Positions 8,344 to 17,900 are shown, counted from the first letter of the stretch. The stretch: 24,853 bases of DNA from an uncultured Candidatus Melainabacteria bacterium (GCA_934754855.1 CAKVJR010000015.1:1-24853), one strand, 5' to 3'. Notes: a model not told the origin generated them from the sequence alone. Program-made: numbers and translations.

Positions 8344-8470
8344 AGAGTAAAGAGGATATTTCAAAAGGCTCTCAAAATCAATCGCAGAGCCGATAAACAA
8401 GATTTACTCTCTCTCTCTAATATCCTCGTGTTTATTTGATGTTTGCTACAATTCGGCAAACATTTTTTTT
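8344..8470 (+). ncRNA. Candidate structured small RNA with its own terminator
   Basis: No protein is encoded here, yet the plus strand holds a dense set of exact pairings. GAGGATATT (8352-8360) pairs with AATATCCTC (8419-8427). GGCTCT (8367-8372) pairs with AGAGCC (8386-8391) around a 13-base loop. AGAGTAAA (8344-8351) pairs with TTTACTCT (8403-8410), which crosses the first stem and so forms either a pseudoknot or an alternative state. ATGTTTGC (8439-8446) pairs with GCAAACAT (8456-8463), followed by eight Ts, a textbook terminator. A terminator that belongs to no coding gene, about 180 bases after the previous one, implies a separate transcript. I do not recognise a known RNA family, and the promoter is unclear. 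Confidence 0.5.
8439..8470 (+). terminator. Intrinsic terminator of the intergenic RNA
   Basis: A perfect 8-base stem (8439-8446 with 8456-8463, 9-base loop) is followed by T8. It is oriented on the plus strand, while the flanking OppD gene is on the minus strand. Confidence 0.8.
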
Positions 8471-8499
8471 GCAAAAATTCAAAAATTAAAAAACTCAAA

Positions 8500-9462
8500 T
8501 TAAAGCAAATTTTCATATAACAGGCACGAAACGGCTGTATTATCCGAAATTTGTTTCAAAGACGGTTTAATTTTTTCGCACTCATCAAATTTTTTTTCAC
8601 ATCTCGGAGCAAACGGGCAGCCTGCAAAATTATCCCGAATTGACGGAGGAGTTCCCGTTATGGTTTTCAAATTTTCTTTATCAACATTCGGCAAAGATGC
8701 AATCAACGCCTGAGTATATGGGTGTTTTGGGTTAAAGAACAAATCTTTTCCGTGGCAATATTCAACGACCGAACCTGCATACATAACTGCCGTATTGTCA
8801 GCATTTTCGCATACAAGAGCCAAATCGTGAGAAATTAAAATTATGGAAGTTCCGAAATCTTTTTTTATTTCATTCAGGAGAGAAATAATTTGTGCCTGAA
8901 CCGTTACATCGAGTGCGGTTGTCGGCTCATCTGCAATAATAATTTTCGCATCGCAGGCGAGTGCCGCCGCAATCGCAACACGTTGCCGCATACCGCCCGA
9001 GAGTTGGTGAGGATATGCATTTAAACGTTCTTTTGCATCGGGCATTTTAACAGCGTCAAGTGCTTCGATAGCGTACTTTTCCGCTTCTTTGCCATACAAA
9101 CCCTTATGAAGATTTATCACCTCAAGAAGTTGATTTCCGACAGTATAAAGCGGATTTAGCGAAGTCATCGGGTCTTGCGGAATAAGGGCTATTTCTTTTC
9201 CTCGGATTTTTTGCATTTGCTTCGGCGAAAAGTCCAAAAGATTTTCACCGTTATAAAAAATTTTTCCCGAATCAATTTGAGCGGTATTTGGGAGCAAATT
9301 CAAAATCGACATTGCCGTCATTGATTTTCCCGAACCTGATTCACCGACAAGAGCCAAAATTTTTCCTTTTTCAAGTTCGAGAGAAACATTATGCAAAGCT
9401 TGAAACCTGCCTGATTGCAGATTAAAAAAGACATTCAAATTCTCTATTTTCAAAAGTGTCAT
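8500..9462 (-). CDS. OppD/DppD-type peptide ABC transporter ATPase
   Basis: A 320-residue ATP-binding subunit of a di/oligopeptide (or nickel) importer acting at the inner face of the cytoplasmic membrane. It shows Walker A GESGSGKS (40-47), the Q-loop in IPQDP (Q96), signature LSGGMRQR (154-161), Walker B IIIADE (174-179) and the switch H212. The family-specific C-terminal extension GCPFAPRC with C282, C288, C295 and C313 can hold an iron-sulphur cluster in OppD/DppD relatives. No permease or binding-protein gene is next to it, so its partners must lie elsewhere. The ATG at 9462 has no ribosome site and lies six bases after a -10-like TAAAAT. The nickel, dipeptide or oligopeptide substrate cannot be told from sequence. 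Confidence 0.92.
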   Translation of the reverse strand: MTLLKIENLNVFFNLQSGRFQALHNVSLELEKGKILALVGESGSGKSMTAMSILNLLPNTAQIDSGKIFYNGENLLDFSPKQMQKIRGKEIALIPQDPMTSLNPLYTVGNQLLEVINLHKGLYGKEAEKYAIEALDAVKMPDAKERLNAYPHQLSGGMRQRVAIAAALACDAKIIIADEPTTALDVTVQAQIISLLNEIKKDFGTSIILISHDLALVCENADNTAVMYAGSVVEYCHGKDLFFNPKHPYTQALIASLPNVDKENLKTITGTPPSIRDNFAGCPFAPRCEKKFDECEKIKPSLKQISDNTAVSCLLYENLL

Positions 9463-9468
9463 AAATAG

Positions 9469-9496
9469 ATTTTACTTTCTCTTAGTGAAAAATCAA
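9469..9496 (-). promoter_or_regulatory. Promoter giving a probable leaderless mRNA (OppD-like gene)
   Basis: On the minus strand TTGATT (9496-9491), a 16-base gap and TAAAAT (9474-9469) are followed by six bases and then the ATG at 9462. This lies in the 60-base gap after dapF. Confidence 0.6.
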
Positions 9497-9522
9497 GTCG
9501 CCGAATATACCGATTTTCAAGG

Positions 9523-10368
9523 CTAAACTTCAATTTCGCCCGTAAATGCAAAAGTTGCAGGTCCTGTCATAAAGACATTATGGTCAACATCATCTTTCGA
9601 GCCGTTCCACTCAATCACAAGCGTGCCACCGGGGAGATTGACCTTAACTTTTTTATCGAGATATCCGTTCAAAATGCCCGCAACAACAGACGCACAAGCA
9701 CCCGTTCCGCAAGCGAGAGTAATACCGCAGCCTCTTTCCCAAACATCAAGATTGATTTCAGAACGTGACAAAATTTTTATAAATTCAACGTTTGTTTTTT
9801 CGGGGAAAAAGGGGCTGTTTTCGACTTCCGAACCATATTTTAAAGCAGCCGATTTTGTGTCTTTATCCGTAAAAATTATACAGTGCGGATTGCCCATACT
9901 TACTGCATTTGCGACAAATTTTTCTCCGCAAGAGGTAACTTCAAAATTCAAATTAAAAGAAACTTTTGCAGGAATTTTTGCAGGTTCAAGAACGGGTTTG
10001 TTCATATTAACAGTAACAGTCCCGTCATTATTGAGTTTTGGGATAATTTTTCCCGCAAGTGTATCCACACTGAACTCGGTTTTGTCAATCAAACCTTTTT
10101 CGTGAACGTATTTTGCAAAACATCTTATTCCGTTTCCGCACATTTGAGCGATGGAACCGTCAGAATTATAGAAAAACCAACCTGTTTCAGCATCTTTCGG
10201 TTCGGGATTTACAATCATCAACCCGTCTGCCCCAATGCCAAAATGGCGGTCACATAAGCGTTTTGCCAATTCTTCTTTAGACAAATCGGACTTTTTATAT
10301 TCTTCATAATCCAAAACAACAAAATCGTTGCCTAAACCTTGCATTTTAGTAAATTTAATCTTTGCCAT
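9523..10368 (-). CDS. dapF: Diaminopimelate epimerase
   Basis: Converts LL- to meso-diaminopimelate, the precursor of lysine and of the peptidoglycan cross-link residue. The enzyme is cofactor-independent and uses two cysteines as acid and base. The 281-residue length is normal. Both catalytic cysteines are present in their signatures: C77 in MCGNGIRC and C220 in LACGTGACAS. The N-terminus KMQGLGNDFV and the segment HFGIGADGL are also family hallmarks. The gene follows the GHL10 gene with only three bases between stop and start, and its ribosome site (AGGAGA) overlaps the last codons of that gene, which suggests coupled translation. It supports meso-DAP peptidoglycan in this organism. Confidence 0.97.
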   Translation of the reverse strand: MAKIKFTKMQGLGNDFVVLDYEEYKKSDLSKEELAKRLCDRHFGIGADGLMIVNPEPKDAETGWFFYNSDGSIAQMCGNGIRCFAKYVHEKGLIDKTEFSVDTLAGKIIPKLNNDGTVTVNMNKPVLEPAKIPAKVSFNLNFEVTSCGEKFVANAVSMGNPHCIIFTDKDTKSAALKYGSEVENSPFFPEKTNVEFIKILSRSEINLDVWERGCGITLACGTGACASVVAGILNGYLDKKVKVNLPGGTLVIEWNGSKDDVDHNVFMTGPATFAFTGEIEV

Positions 10369-10371
10369 AAT

Positions 10372-12297
10372 TTATCTCCTGTCGGGGTTAAATGCTCTAA
10401 CGGAAAGTGCATCGCTGTATTTTTCGGCAAAATGGGCATAATCAAAGAACACAACACCGTTTGCGTGCATTTTTCTCATCTCATGAATTTGCATCAAAAG
10501 TTCATCTACGGGAGCGTCCATATACATTACGTAAATTCCCATATAGAGTTTTGTGGACGGAGTCATGCTGTTTTTCATTTCTCGTACGATTGTTGATGCG
10601 GTTTTTCTGTCCGTCGTCAAAATCATCGGCGTGAAAGCATCTACGAGATTTCTTCTGCTCCAAGTTTGCCAATCTTGCATTTTTGTTTCAAGACTTTTTT
10701 TCTTATCCGTAAACACTACTGTTGTAAAGGTTACGTTGTATTTGTTCGTCAAATTTCTTGTAATTTCAACAAAATCGGTAATTTTATTTTGTCGGTATTC
10801 AAACCAAACTTTTCTCAACGGGTCTGCAACTTTTAAGGTTACAGGGTCAACACCGTACAACTCTTGAAATTCGTCACGGGCAACTTTTGTATAACCCCAT
10901 TCCGTTCCTTTTGAAGCGTCTGTACGGTTTTGGGCACCCAAAGGATATCTTATGTAATCCAAATTTATTCCGTCAGGACGGTATTTTTGGAACATTTCCG
11001 ACATTAATTCACACAAAAACTGCCGAACAGCGGGGTTTGCAGGGTCAAGAAAATATCCGTTCCATTCTGCCGAAGACTTTGAAATTTCGGAAGAATCCGC
11101 CATGGCTTTTGTCTTGTTTGCCCAATCGGGATTGACCGACAAAATATGTTTTTGACTGCATCTTGGTGGTTTGTTTCCCAAATAGAAAGTTTCAAACCAA
11201 ATGTGCAATTTTATACCGTTTTTGTGGCATTCTTTTATCCATACGGCAAGCGGGTCAAAGCCCGTAAATTCACCCCTTTGCGTAACAAATCCGTATCTTG
11301 CCATAACTTCGCTCGGATAGATAGTCATACCATGAAAATACGTTTCCAAAAATACATTTTTAATGCCTGCATCTTTCAATCGCTCAACGGCAATCGCAAT
11401 TTCGGTTTCATTATGCTCAACGGGACGAACCCAAATTCCTTTAAATTCATCTTGTTTGTATGGAATTGCATTTTCGAGTGCGGAATTAACACAAACTTTT
11501 GCCTGCGTAATATAGCCTGTTGCCCTGTCAGGACGACGTTCTGCCCGTCTTAAATAATCCTTTGCACGGTTAAGAAAACTCAAAGACTTTCTTCCGTCAT
11601 AAGCGGCATCCATCATACGATAATAGTGCATTACCGCTTCTGTTTCCTTAATTTTTTCACTGACTTCAAAAACATAAGTATCGGGCGTAATGTACGAATA
11701 AACACGCTTATTATTGAAATCTACATAGATTTTTGCACCCAAAAGAAGATTTTTTTGAATCCAAGTTTTTGCCTTGCCGTGACCGCTTATGACAAAACCG
11801 CCATTCGGAATAATAGAATCGGCACCACCAAACTTCACAACGGTGTTTCCGACAACAGAAACTTCCGAGCCAAACTCATTCGTTCCCGTGCGAAGTCCGT
11901 ATGACGGAGTGTAAACGATAAGTTCATTTGCTCCACGAAACCCAGGATAAGTCGTGTTTATACCGTTTTCACCTGTTTTAGGGTCAATGTGGCTAATCGG
12001 GAAATCGCTCATGTCATAAATTATTCCCTCAACAGGCTCTCGAGCCGCTTCAGGAATGGGATTAACCTTGAAAGTAATTCCCTGATTGGAATTTTTAGAA
12101 TCATCATAATCTGTCACCATATTTTCAAGTTGCATAATATTGACTTCCTGAGGTACGTGAGAATGAACAGAAGATTGTTCAACCTTTGCATCTTGAGCGT
12201 TTCCGTTTGGATACAAAACATACTTTACCTCTGCCGCAAAAGCAGTCGAAGTCAGTAAAAATATTGACAATATAATGATTTTCAAAAATTTACACAT
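10372..12297 (-). CDS. Secreted GHL10/DUF187 family glycoside hydrolase-like protein
   Basis: A 641-residue exported protein with a Sec signal peptide (1-21, cut near AFA-AE). Residues about 120-210 form a beta-rich N-terminal domain containing PNGGFVISGHG. Residues about 285-600 are the GHL10 TIM-barrel, with KGIWVRPVEHNE, LHIWFETFYLG, YFLDPANPAVRQF and the hallmark GINLDYIRYP (443-452), whose Asp is a likely active-site residue. Family members are predicted to act on cell-envelope or extracellular polysaccharide; the true substrate is not established by sequence. It is co-transcribed with dapF. The ATG at 12297 lacks a ribosome site and sits six bases after a TATATT hexamer, so the mRNA is probably leaderless. 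Confidence 0.88.
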   Translation of the reverse strand: MCKFLKIIILSIFLLTSTAFAAEVKYVLYPNGNAQDAKVEQSSVHSHVPQEVNIMQLENMVTDYDDSKNSNQGITFKVNPIPEAAREPVEGIIYDMSDFPISHIDPKTGENGINTTYPGFRGANELIVYTPSYGLRTGTNEFGSEVSVVGNTVVKFGGADSIIPNGGFVISGHGKAKTWIQKNLLLGAKIYVDFNNKRVYSYITPDTYVFEVSEKIKETEAVMHYYRMMDAAYDGRKSLSFLNRAKDYLRRAERRPDRATGYITQAKVCVNSALENAIPYKQDEFKGIWVRPVEHNETEIAIAVERLKDAGIKNVFLETYFHGMTIYPSEVMARYGFVTQRGEFTGFDPLAVWIKECHKNGIKLHIWFETFYLGNKPPRCSQKHILSVNPDWANKTKAMADSSEISKSSAEWNGYFLDPANPAVRQFLCELMSEMFQKYRPDGINLDYIRYPLGAQNRTDASKGTEWGYTKVARDEFQELYGVDPVTLKVADPLRKVWFEYRQNKITDFVEITRNLTNKYNVTFTTVVFTDKKKSLETKMQDWQTWSRRNLVDAFTPMILTTDRKTASTIVREMKNSMTPSTKLYMGIYVMYMDAPVDELLMQIHEMRKMHANGVVFFDYAHFAEKYSDALSVRAFNPDRR

Positions 12298-12303
12298 ACC
12301 AAA

Positions 12304-12331
12304 AATATACTACAAGCATAGCGATTGTCTA
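12304..12331 (-). promoter_or_regulatory. Promoter giving a probable leaderless mRNA (GHL10-dapF operon)
   Basis: On the minus strand TAGACA (12331-12326), a 16-base gap and TATATT (12309-12304) are followed by six bases and the ATG at 12297. No purine-rich ribosome site is present. Confidence 0.6.
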
Positions 12332-12419
12332 ATTAATAATAAAAATTCATAATTAAGAAATAATTAAAAATAACGAAATTCACGATTTTTATATTATTAT
12401 TTAAGTAGTGAGGGAAAAG

Positions 12420-13463
12420 ATGAAATATCAAGATTATTATCAAACATTAGGCGTAGAAAGAAATGCAACCGAGGCTCAAATAAAATCGGCTTACAGAAAA
12501 CTTGCTCGTAAATATCACCCTGACGTCAATAAAGACCCGAGTGCCGTCGAAAAATTCAAAAATATTAACGAAGCATACGAAGTTTTGTCCGATAAGGAAA
12601 AACGTAGCCGTTACGACAGTTTGGGTGCAAATTGGCAATCAGGCTCTGATTTTACTCCACCTCCGGGATTTGAAAACTTTAATTTCAACAACGCAGGTAG
12701 CGGATTTAGCGGTGCAAATTTTCAAGACATGGGCGGCTTTTCAGACTTTTTCGGCTCAATTTTCGGCGACTTAATGGGCGGAAAAAGAAAAACACAATCT
12801 TTCAATTTCAATAACTTCGGAAACTTCGCCAATGCAGGCGATTCGGCATATCAACAAAATTCAAGACGCCAACAAAAAGCACCTGCCGAAAATCTTGATA
12901 TAACAAGAGAAATCACCATCAAAGCAAGCGATTTGATGTCCGATTCAACAAAAACAATCCGTATCGCAAATATGGAAAAATGTCATGAATGTAACGGAAA
13001 AAGCGGTTATTGCTCATCATGCGGCGGAACAGGCTTTGTTAACAAATCAAAAAATATCAAAGTTAAAATTCCAAAAGGAATTACAAGCGGACAAAAAATA
13101 AGACTCGCAAATGAAGGCAACACGGACAATTACGGCAGAGTCGGCAATTTGTACTTAATCGTCAAAATCTCCGACCCCGAATACGAAATAAACGGCTCTG
13201 ATGTTACAAAAGAAGTCACAATCACACCCGCTGAGGCAGTTTTAGGCACAAAAAAAGATATCGAAACTTTGCACGGAAAAGTCGGCATAAAAATTCCCCC
13301 GATGACCAACAACGGTGCGACAATGAGATTAAAAAATCTCGGCTTACCGAAAAAATCATCAGGTTACGGCAATATGAATGCAAAAATCAAAATCGGACTT
13401 CCCGAAAACATAACAGAAGAGCAAAAGAAACTCTATAAGCAACTTTTGGAACTCGAAAAATAG
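12420..13463 (+). CDS. DnaJ/Hsp40-like co-chaperone with reduced zinc finger
   Basis: A 347-residue partner of DnaK that would stimulate its ATPase through the J-domain. Residues 1-67 form the J-domain with HPD at 33-35. Residues about 70-150 are rich in Gly, Phe and Asn. A short cysteine region has only two CxxC motifs (C188/C191 and C198/C201) instead of four, then two C-terminal substrate-binding domains follow (about 207-347). It is intermediate between classical DnaJ and CbpA-type proteins. The ATG at 12420 has GAGGGAAAAG directly upstream, so it is preferred over an in-frame GTG at 12408. No dnaK or grpE is adjacent. The stop codon abuts that of the converging gene. Confidence 0.9.
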   Translation: MKYQDYYQTLGVERNATEAQIKSAYRKLARKYHPDVNKDPSAVEKFKNINEAYEVLSDKEKRSRYDSLGANWQSGSDFTPPPGFENFNFNNAGSGFSGANFQDMGGFSDFFGSIFGDLMGGKRKTQSFNFNNFGNFANAGDSAYQQNSRRQQKAPAENLDITREITIKASDLMSDSTKTIRIANMEKCHECNGKSGYCSSCGGTGFVNKSKNIKVKIPKGITSGQKIRLANEGNTDNYGRVGNLYLIVKISDPEYEINGSDVTKEVTITPAEAVLGTKKDIETLHGKVGIKIPPMTNNGATMRLKNLGLPKKSSGYGNMNAKIKIGLPENITEEQKKLYKQLLELEK

Positions 13464-13850
13464 TTATTTTTTCACGCTCAAAAAGTTCTGTAAACTTGAC
13501 AAGAACCCCCAAAGTCCGTCACGGTGAGGAGTTAACGGCAAATCGTAATATTCTTTATACGCATCGATTATGTTAAACGGCAATTCCTCACCACGAGAAA
13601 GCGTTTCAGCAATTTCCGCAAGAAAATAATCCTGTTCTTCAGCATACTCAGGGTCTTTTTCCCGAAGTTCACTGTCAGCCTCAAGGTGACACAAAGCGTG
13701 CCAAGAAGCCTGAACAGACTTGTCAAGAACATCTTTCGGATATGCCAAAAGTGCCTGTCTGACAAGCATTCTCTTTGCCAAAACGCACTTTATCAACTCG
13801 CCTGCTTTTTTACGGTAATAATCGATTTCTGGGGCTAACTCTTTAAACAT
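13464..13850 (-). CDS. Hypothetical protein downstream of BlaI-type regulator
   Basis: A 128-residue protein I do not recognise. It looks soluble and mostly helical, with an acidic middle (HLEADSELREKDPEYAEEQ) and no signal peptide or clear membrane segment. Its start overlaps the end of the BlaI-type gene by 16 bases, so the two are translated from one mRNA and probably act in the same process. The stop codon touches the stop of the convergent dnaJ-like gene, leaving no intergenic terminator. Confidence 0.75.
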   Translation of the reverse strand: MFKELAPEIDYYRKKAGELIKCVLAKRMLVRQALLAYPKDVLDKSVQASWHALCHLEADSELREKDPEYAEEQDYFLAEIAETLSRGEELPFNIIDAYKEYYDLPLTPHRDGLWGFLSSLQNFLSVKK

Positions 13851-14185
13851 TCTTTTTCAAGTGCTTTCATCAATGACATTATGTCGTTATTAAAATATTG
13901 TCCAGCAAGCATTCTTATTGCACTGCTTGCACGCTCGCTGCGAGATGAAGTTGAAGAATAAAAGAATTTTTTACCGCATTTTTCCCGTTGCAAATAATCC
14001 TTATCAACCAACCTGTCCATAACGGTTTTGACCGTAGTGTAAGCCTTTGGCGTACCATAAGAATTTATAAAATCCGAAACATCGGAAACAGAAATGTTTA
14101 AATTATCACAATCTTCGGCAGATTCTTCCAAAGACCAAACAGCATTCATAATTTCATTTTCAAGAGTACCGTGAGTTGCAGCCAT
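13835..14185 (-). CDS. BlaI/MecI/CopY-family transcriptional repressor
   Basis: A 116-residue winged-helix DNA-binding protein. The family pattern is clear: LENEIMNAVW at the N-terminus, then the recognition helix and wing in AYTTVKTVMDRLVDKDYLQREKCGKKFFY, and a C-terminal dimerisation helix. Members repress genes such as beta-lactamase or copper efflux and are often released by a BlaR1-type membrane protease, which is not present here. I chose the ATG at 14185 because GAGG lies 9 bases upstream; a TTG two codons earlier is less likely. A 12-base palindrome over its own -10 suggests self-repression. Its targets probably include the overlapping downstream gene. Confidence 0.85.
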   Translation of the reverse strand: MAATHGTLENEIMNAVWSLEESAEDCDNLNISVSDVSDFINSYGTPKAYTTVKTVMDRLVDKDYLQREKCGKKFFYSSTSSRSERASSAIRMLAGQYFNNDIMSLMKALEKECLKS

Positions 14186-14204
14186 TTTCAATCACCTCTT
14201 ATTA

Positions 14205-14218
14205 CTATAATTATAGCA
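14205..14218 (-). promoter_or_regulatory. Extended -10 and palindromic operator before the BlaI-type gene
   Basis: On the minus strand TGC-TATAAT (14218-14210) is a strong extended -10. It overlaps the perfect palindrome CTATAATTATAG (14205-14216), a plausible site for the repressor itself. It lies over the 3' end of the nuclease gene. Confidence 0.5.
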
Positions 14219-14903
14219 CATTTGAATTGAGTTTGTAAGACTGCTTGCAAACAATCTTAAAAGAACACTGCTCACAATTACCGATATTATTTGAACTATT
14301 TGAAGAAAATTTCAAAATTTTTGAAGTTTCTTCGTCTATACTCTTTTGAAACCTGCTTAGTTTATCGACAGAAAAGCCCACCGTTGCTGAAGTTTTATCC
14401 TTTAAAAAACAATATGTCAATGATAAGTTTACAGGGTTGTCAACCAATCCCTGACAAGCCAAAAACTTGTATATCGAATACAAATAAATCACTGTTTGCA
14501 TATCATTTTCAGGATTAATATTTTTAGAATTTCCTGTTTTCCAATCCAATATTTCAAAGCCGTTATTGACTTTCCGAATAGCGTCAACTCTTCCCGTCAG
14601 TATAATTTTTTCAGAAAACGGGACGGTAAAAGTAAACTCTGATTTTTCAACAGAATTAATTTTAAAAGAAAGAAAATTTTGCCACAAAGCAAACAAATTC
14701 TTGTTTTCTGGTGAATTTAGCAACTGTAATTGTTTTTTGATATCAAAGCCTTTAAATTTATAATTTATAAGAGCGTGAATTTTCTTTCCGACCTCTGAAA
14801 ACTCAATATTTGATGGAATTTCAACCTGTTCATTATAAATCAAATTATATTTATAAGGACATTCACAGAAAGTTTTTAACATACCTGATGTCACAACTAA
14901 CAT
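14211..14903 (-). CDS. PD-(D/E)XK nuclease of the RecB/Cas4 type with iron-sulphur cysteines
   Basis: A 230-residue DNA nuclease. The complete RecB-family active site is visible: H43 in GKKIHALI, D107 in TGRVDAI, D120 and K122 in ILDWKTG and Q136-Y140 in QTVIYLY. Cysteines at the two ends (C13 or C15, then C210, C213 and C219 in CEQCSFKIVC) match the four-cysteine iron-sulphur staple of AddB and Cas4. The start overlaps the end of the helicase gene by 7 bases, so the two are translationally coupled and probably form a complex. In AddAB, AdnAB or RecBCD the nuclease is fused to the helicase; here it is a separate chain. No cas genes or CRISPR array are near, which argues against a Cas4 role in CRISPR. 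Confidence 0.88.
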   Translation of the reverse strand: MLVVTSGMLKTFCECPYKYNLIYNEQVEIPSNIEFSEVGKKIHALINYKFKGFDIKKQLQLLNSPENKNLFALWQNFLSFKINSVEKSEFTFTVPFSEKIILTGRVDAIRKVNNGFEILDWKTGNSKNINPENDMQTVIYLYSIYKFLACQGLVDNPVNLSLTYCFLKDKTSATVGFSVDKLSRFQKSIDEETSKILKFSSNSSNNIGNCEQCSFKIVCKQSYKLNSNVL

Positions 14904-17900
14904 TGCTGCTCAACACCTCCTATTTCTGAAAAAATAATTGACGGTGTTTGTTTTTTTGAGTACTTATTCTTTTTTGAACAGGAAAGATAAAGTTCTCTTT
15001 TTGCCCTCGTTATGCCAACATAGAGCAATCTTAAAGTTTCTTCCGCAATTTCTTTTTTCATATCGTCAATTGTCCTGTTATTATAGCCGTTACGGAGTTT
15101 TTTCACATCTTCTGAGAATGTTGATTTTATCTTTATTTTTTCGGAAGTTAACGAATAATTTTCTTCGCTGAGTTCGGGGATAAAGACCATATCAAACTCA
15201 TCGCCTTTTGATTTATGCATAGTCATAAGCCTTACGCCACAATTGTTTTGCTCATCTTCTTCATCAAAAAATTTAAAAGAAGAACCTATCGGTTTTTGTG
15301 CAATTTGCATCAATTTTTCAAGGACCGTTTCCTGCGTATAATAAGTCATTTCAAGCCTTTTCACAATTGTTGAGATTAAATATATATTTGATTTTTCATT
15401 TTGTGTCGAAAAATATCGCAATCCAATCCTCAAAACCGCCTCATTGAGCGGAAGATAAGACAATTCATCATTAAATTGCAACTCCCACCACAAGCGTGTC
15501 AGGCATTCGTTTACACCAACCAAATCAGCGATTACAAAAGGTTTTTCAAGATTTTGAACAAATCGATAATCTTCATCTGAAAATTTAATAATTTCGCAGT
15601 CATTAAATATTTTCATCAATTTTTGAGTGCATTGATTTGAAAACGGAGTTTGTAAATATTCCAAAAAGCCTGCAATAACTTTAAATACAGTCTTTTGCTC
15701 AAGTATATCCGAACGCAAAGTAACGCTTAAACCGTTTTCAGAGAGAAAATTAGCCCAATCGGCAATTTGATAGTTATTCCGCAAAAGCACCGCCATAGAA
15801 TAATTTTCTCCATTTTTGATACTTTCTTTTATTTTATTTAAAACAAAAAATTTTTCCTCATTCAAACCGTCAAAAACCTTAAACAACGGCGATTTATCCG
15901 CTATCGGATTTTTGCCTGTCGGTGTCAATTTGCTCTCAAAAAAAGTATCTTTTAAGAAATCATCAGTCTTTGAAAAATCGATTAATTTATTCGCCAAATC
16001 CTGTATTTGCACGGCACTTCGCTGAGAAGTTTTCATAACCATTTGAGTATTATTTTCAAAATATTTTTTAAAACATTTCGGGTCAGAATCCGTAAAAGAA
16101 GAGGTAATTGCCTGATTTATATCCCCAATTCTCAATAAATTTTGATGTTTTTCCGAGAGGAACATCAATAATTTTTGTTGCAATTCAGACGAATCCTGTG
16201 CTTCATCTTCCACGACAAAATGGCACAAGTCTGAATAATAATGCCTGATTTCGTCATTTTCTCCGACAAGTTTGACAGCATATCTCAACATATCATCGTA
16301 ATCAATAACATTAGCCAAACGTAATTTTTGCTCATACAAATCGAAAAGTTTAGAAAAATATCTTCGATTCGGCAAAAGTGAAAGCGGTTTAATTCCGTTA
16401 GGCGAGAGTTTTACAGCCGAAATACCACACTTGAAATCATCGTAATCATCTTGATTTAAATTCAATTCGGAAATACATTCTCTCAAAATTTTCTGCACTG
16501 TATTATCGTCCGCAACCTCAATATTATCAGGCAAATTCAACTTCGTATAATGATTATTTTCCTTAATAATTCTGAATGCCAAGCCGTGAATTGTCGAAAT
16601 ATTCGGCATTTCCGTCAACTCGGGAAGTGCCAGTTTAATTTTTTCCCGAATATTTGCCGCCGCAGACTCCATATAAGTCAAAACAAAAATATTAGACGGC
16701 AAAACACCACTCGATATCAACTTAACAAGCAATGCAATCAAAATCGTAGTTTTACCCGCTCCCGGAACGGCATTAACGGCTGCCTTGCCCCCGACATAAT
16801 CAACAACAGGTTTTTGATCCTCACGTGGCACAATATGCCAAGCAGGAGCCTTATTTTCAACTTTCTCCGAAGAAGAAAAATTATTCTGTAAAGTCCCGAA
16901 ATTTTCATATCCCGAAGAATCATACTGCGAATAATATGCGAAAATTGATTTTTCACAACACAACATCAATTTCCTGATAACACGAGCATTTTTCTCATTA
17001 GAAAGCCTTGCATTATCATCAAAAGTAAATTCACGATTTTTCCAATCAGCGTTGAAAACCCACGCATTATAAAGCACCCCGATGTCACGCATGGTCCACA
17101 AATCACTCGACACATCAAGCCAAATATGATACTTTCTTTTAATTTCGCAATCTATCACCTTCTGAGGAGTCGCAACAATTACGGAATTTTTCTCAATTTC
17201 TTCCGCAATCGATGGATTTTCAGTAATAATGCCCTTTTCAAAAATCGACAAAACCCTTTTGCACTGCATATCATCAAGTTTTCCAAAAGCATTTTCAAAA
17301 CTTCTGACCTCTTTCAAGAAAAAGTTGAATTTATTTAAATCACTTTTTGAAATACCGTTTTTGGTAATAAAATTGAATATTTCAAGGATTTCATCAGAAA
17401 AACCGAGTTTTTTTAATGACAAGTTCTGAACAAAATCAAAAAACACAGAATATTTTTCCGTCAATTTAGGTTTTTCAAATTCATATTCAACAAGACATTG
17501 AGCCTCTAAACAAGCATTTATAACCTTTCTCGCCGATTTCAACGAAATTCCCAAACATTCAAAAAACAGTATTCTCCAATCCTGAACATCAATATTAGTT
17601 GCCCAAGATTTATGAACCAATTTCATAATCGTAAAAATATTTCTCATAAAAACATTGTCTTTCGGTTTTTGAGAATTGCTTAAACTTTGTAGGTTAACAT
17701 TCGGAAAACAAGTATTGAAAGCCGTTTTAAGCATATCGTCAACCAATGGCGTCACAATCAAAACATCTGACGGCTTTACCTGACAGTCAAATAATTTTTT
17801 AATTTCCGAAAACGCCATATCAAGCATATCTAAACGTTTTACGGTTGATTTAATTTCAAACTCCGAAATTTGAGTCTTATTTTTGCATAATATATTATTA

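Noticed and set aside
8407..8418. CT dinucleotide run as a phase-variation tract
   Set aside because: It is not inside or just before a coding gene and is only about six units long; it is better seen as part of the RNA candidate.
14211..14903. Cas4 of a CRISPR-Cas system
   Set aside because: No array of spaced repeats and no cas1, cas2 or effector gene is in the window; the overlap with a UvrD-like helicase fits an AddAB-like role better.
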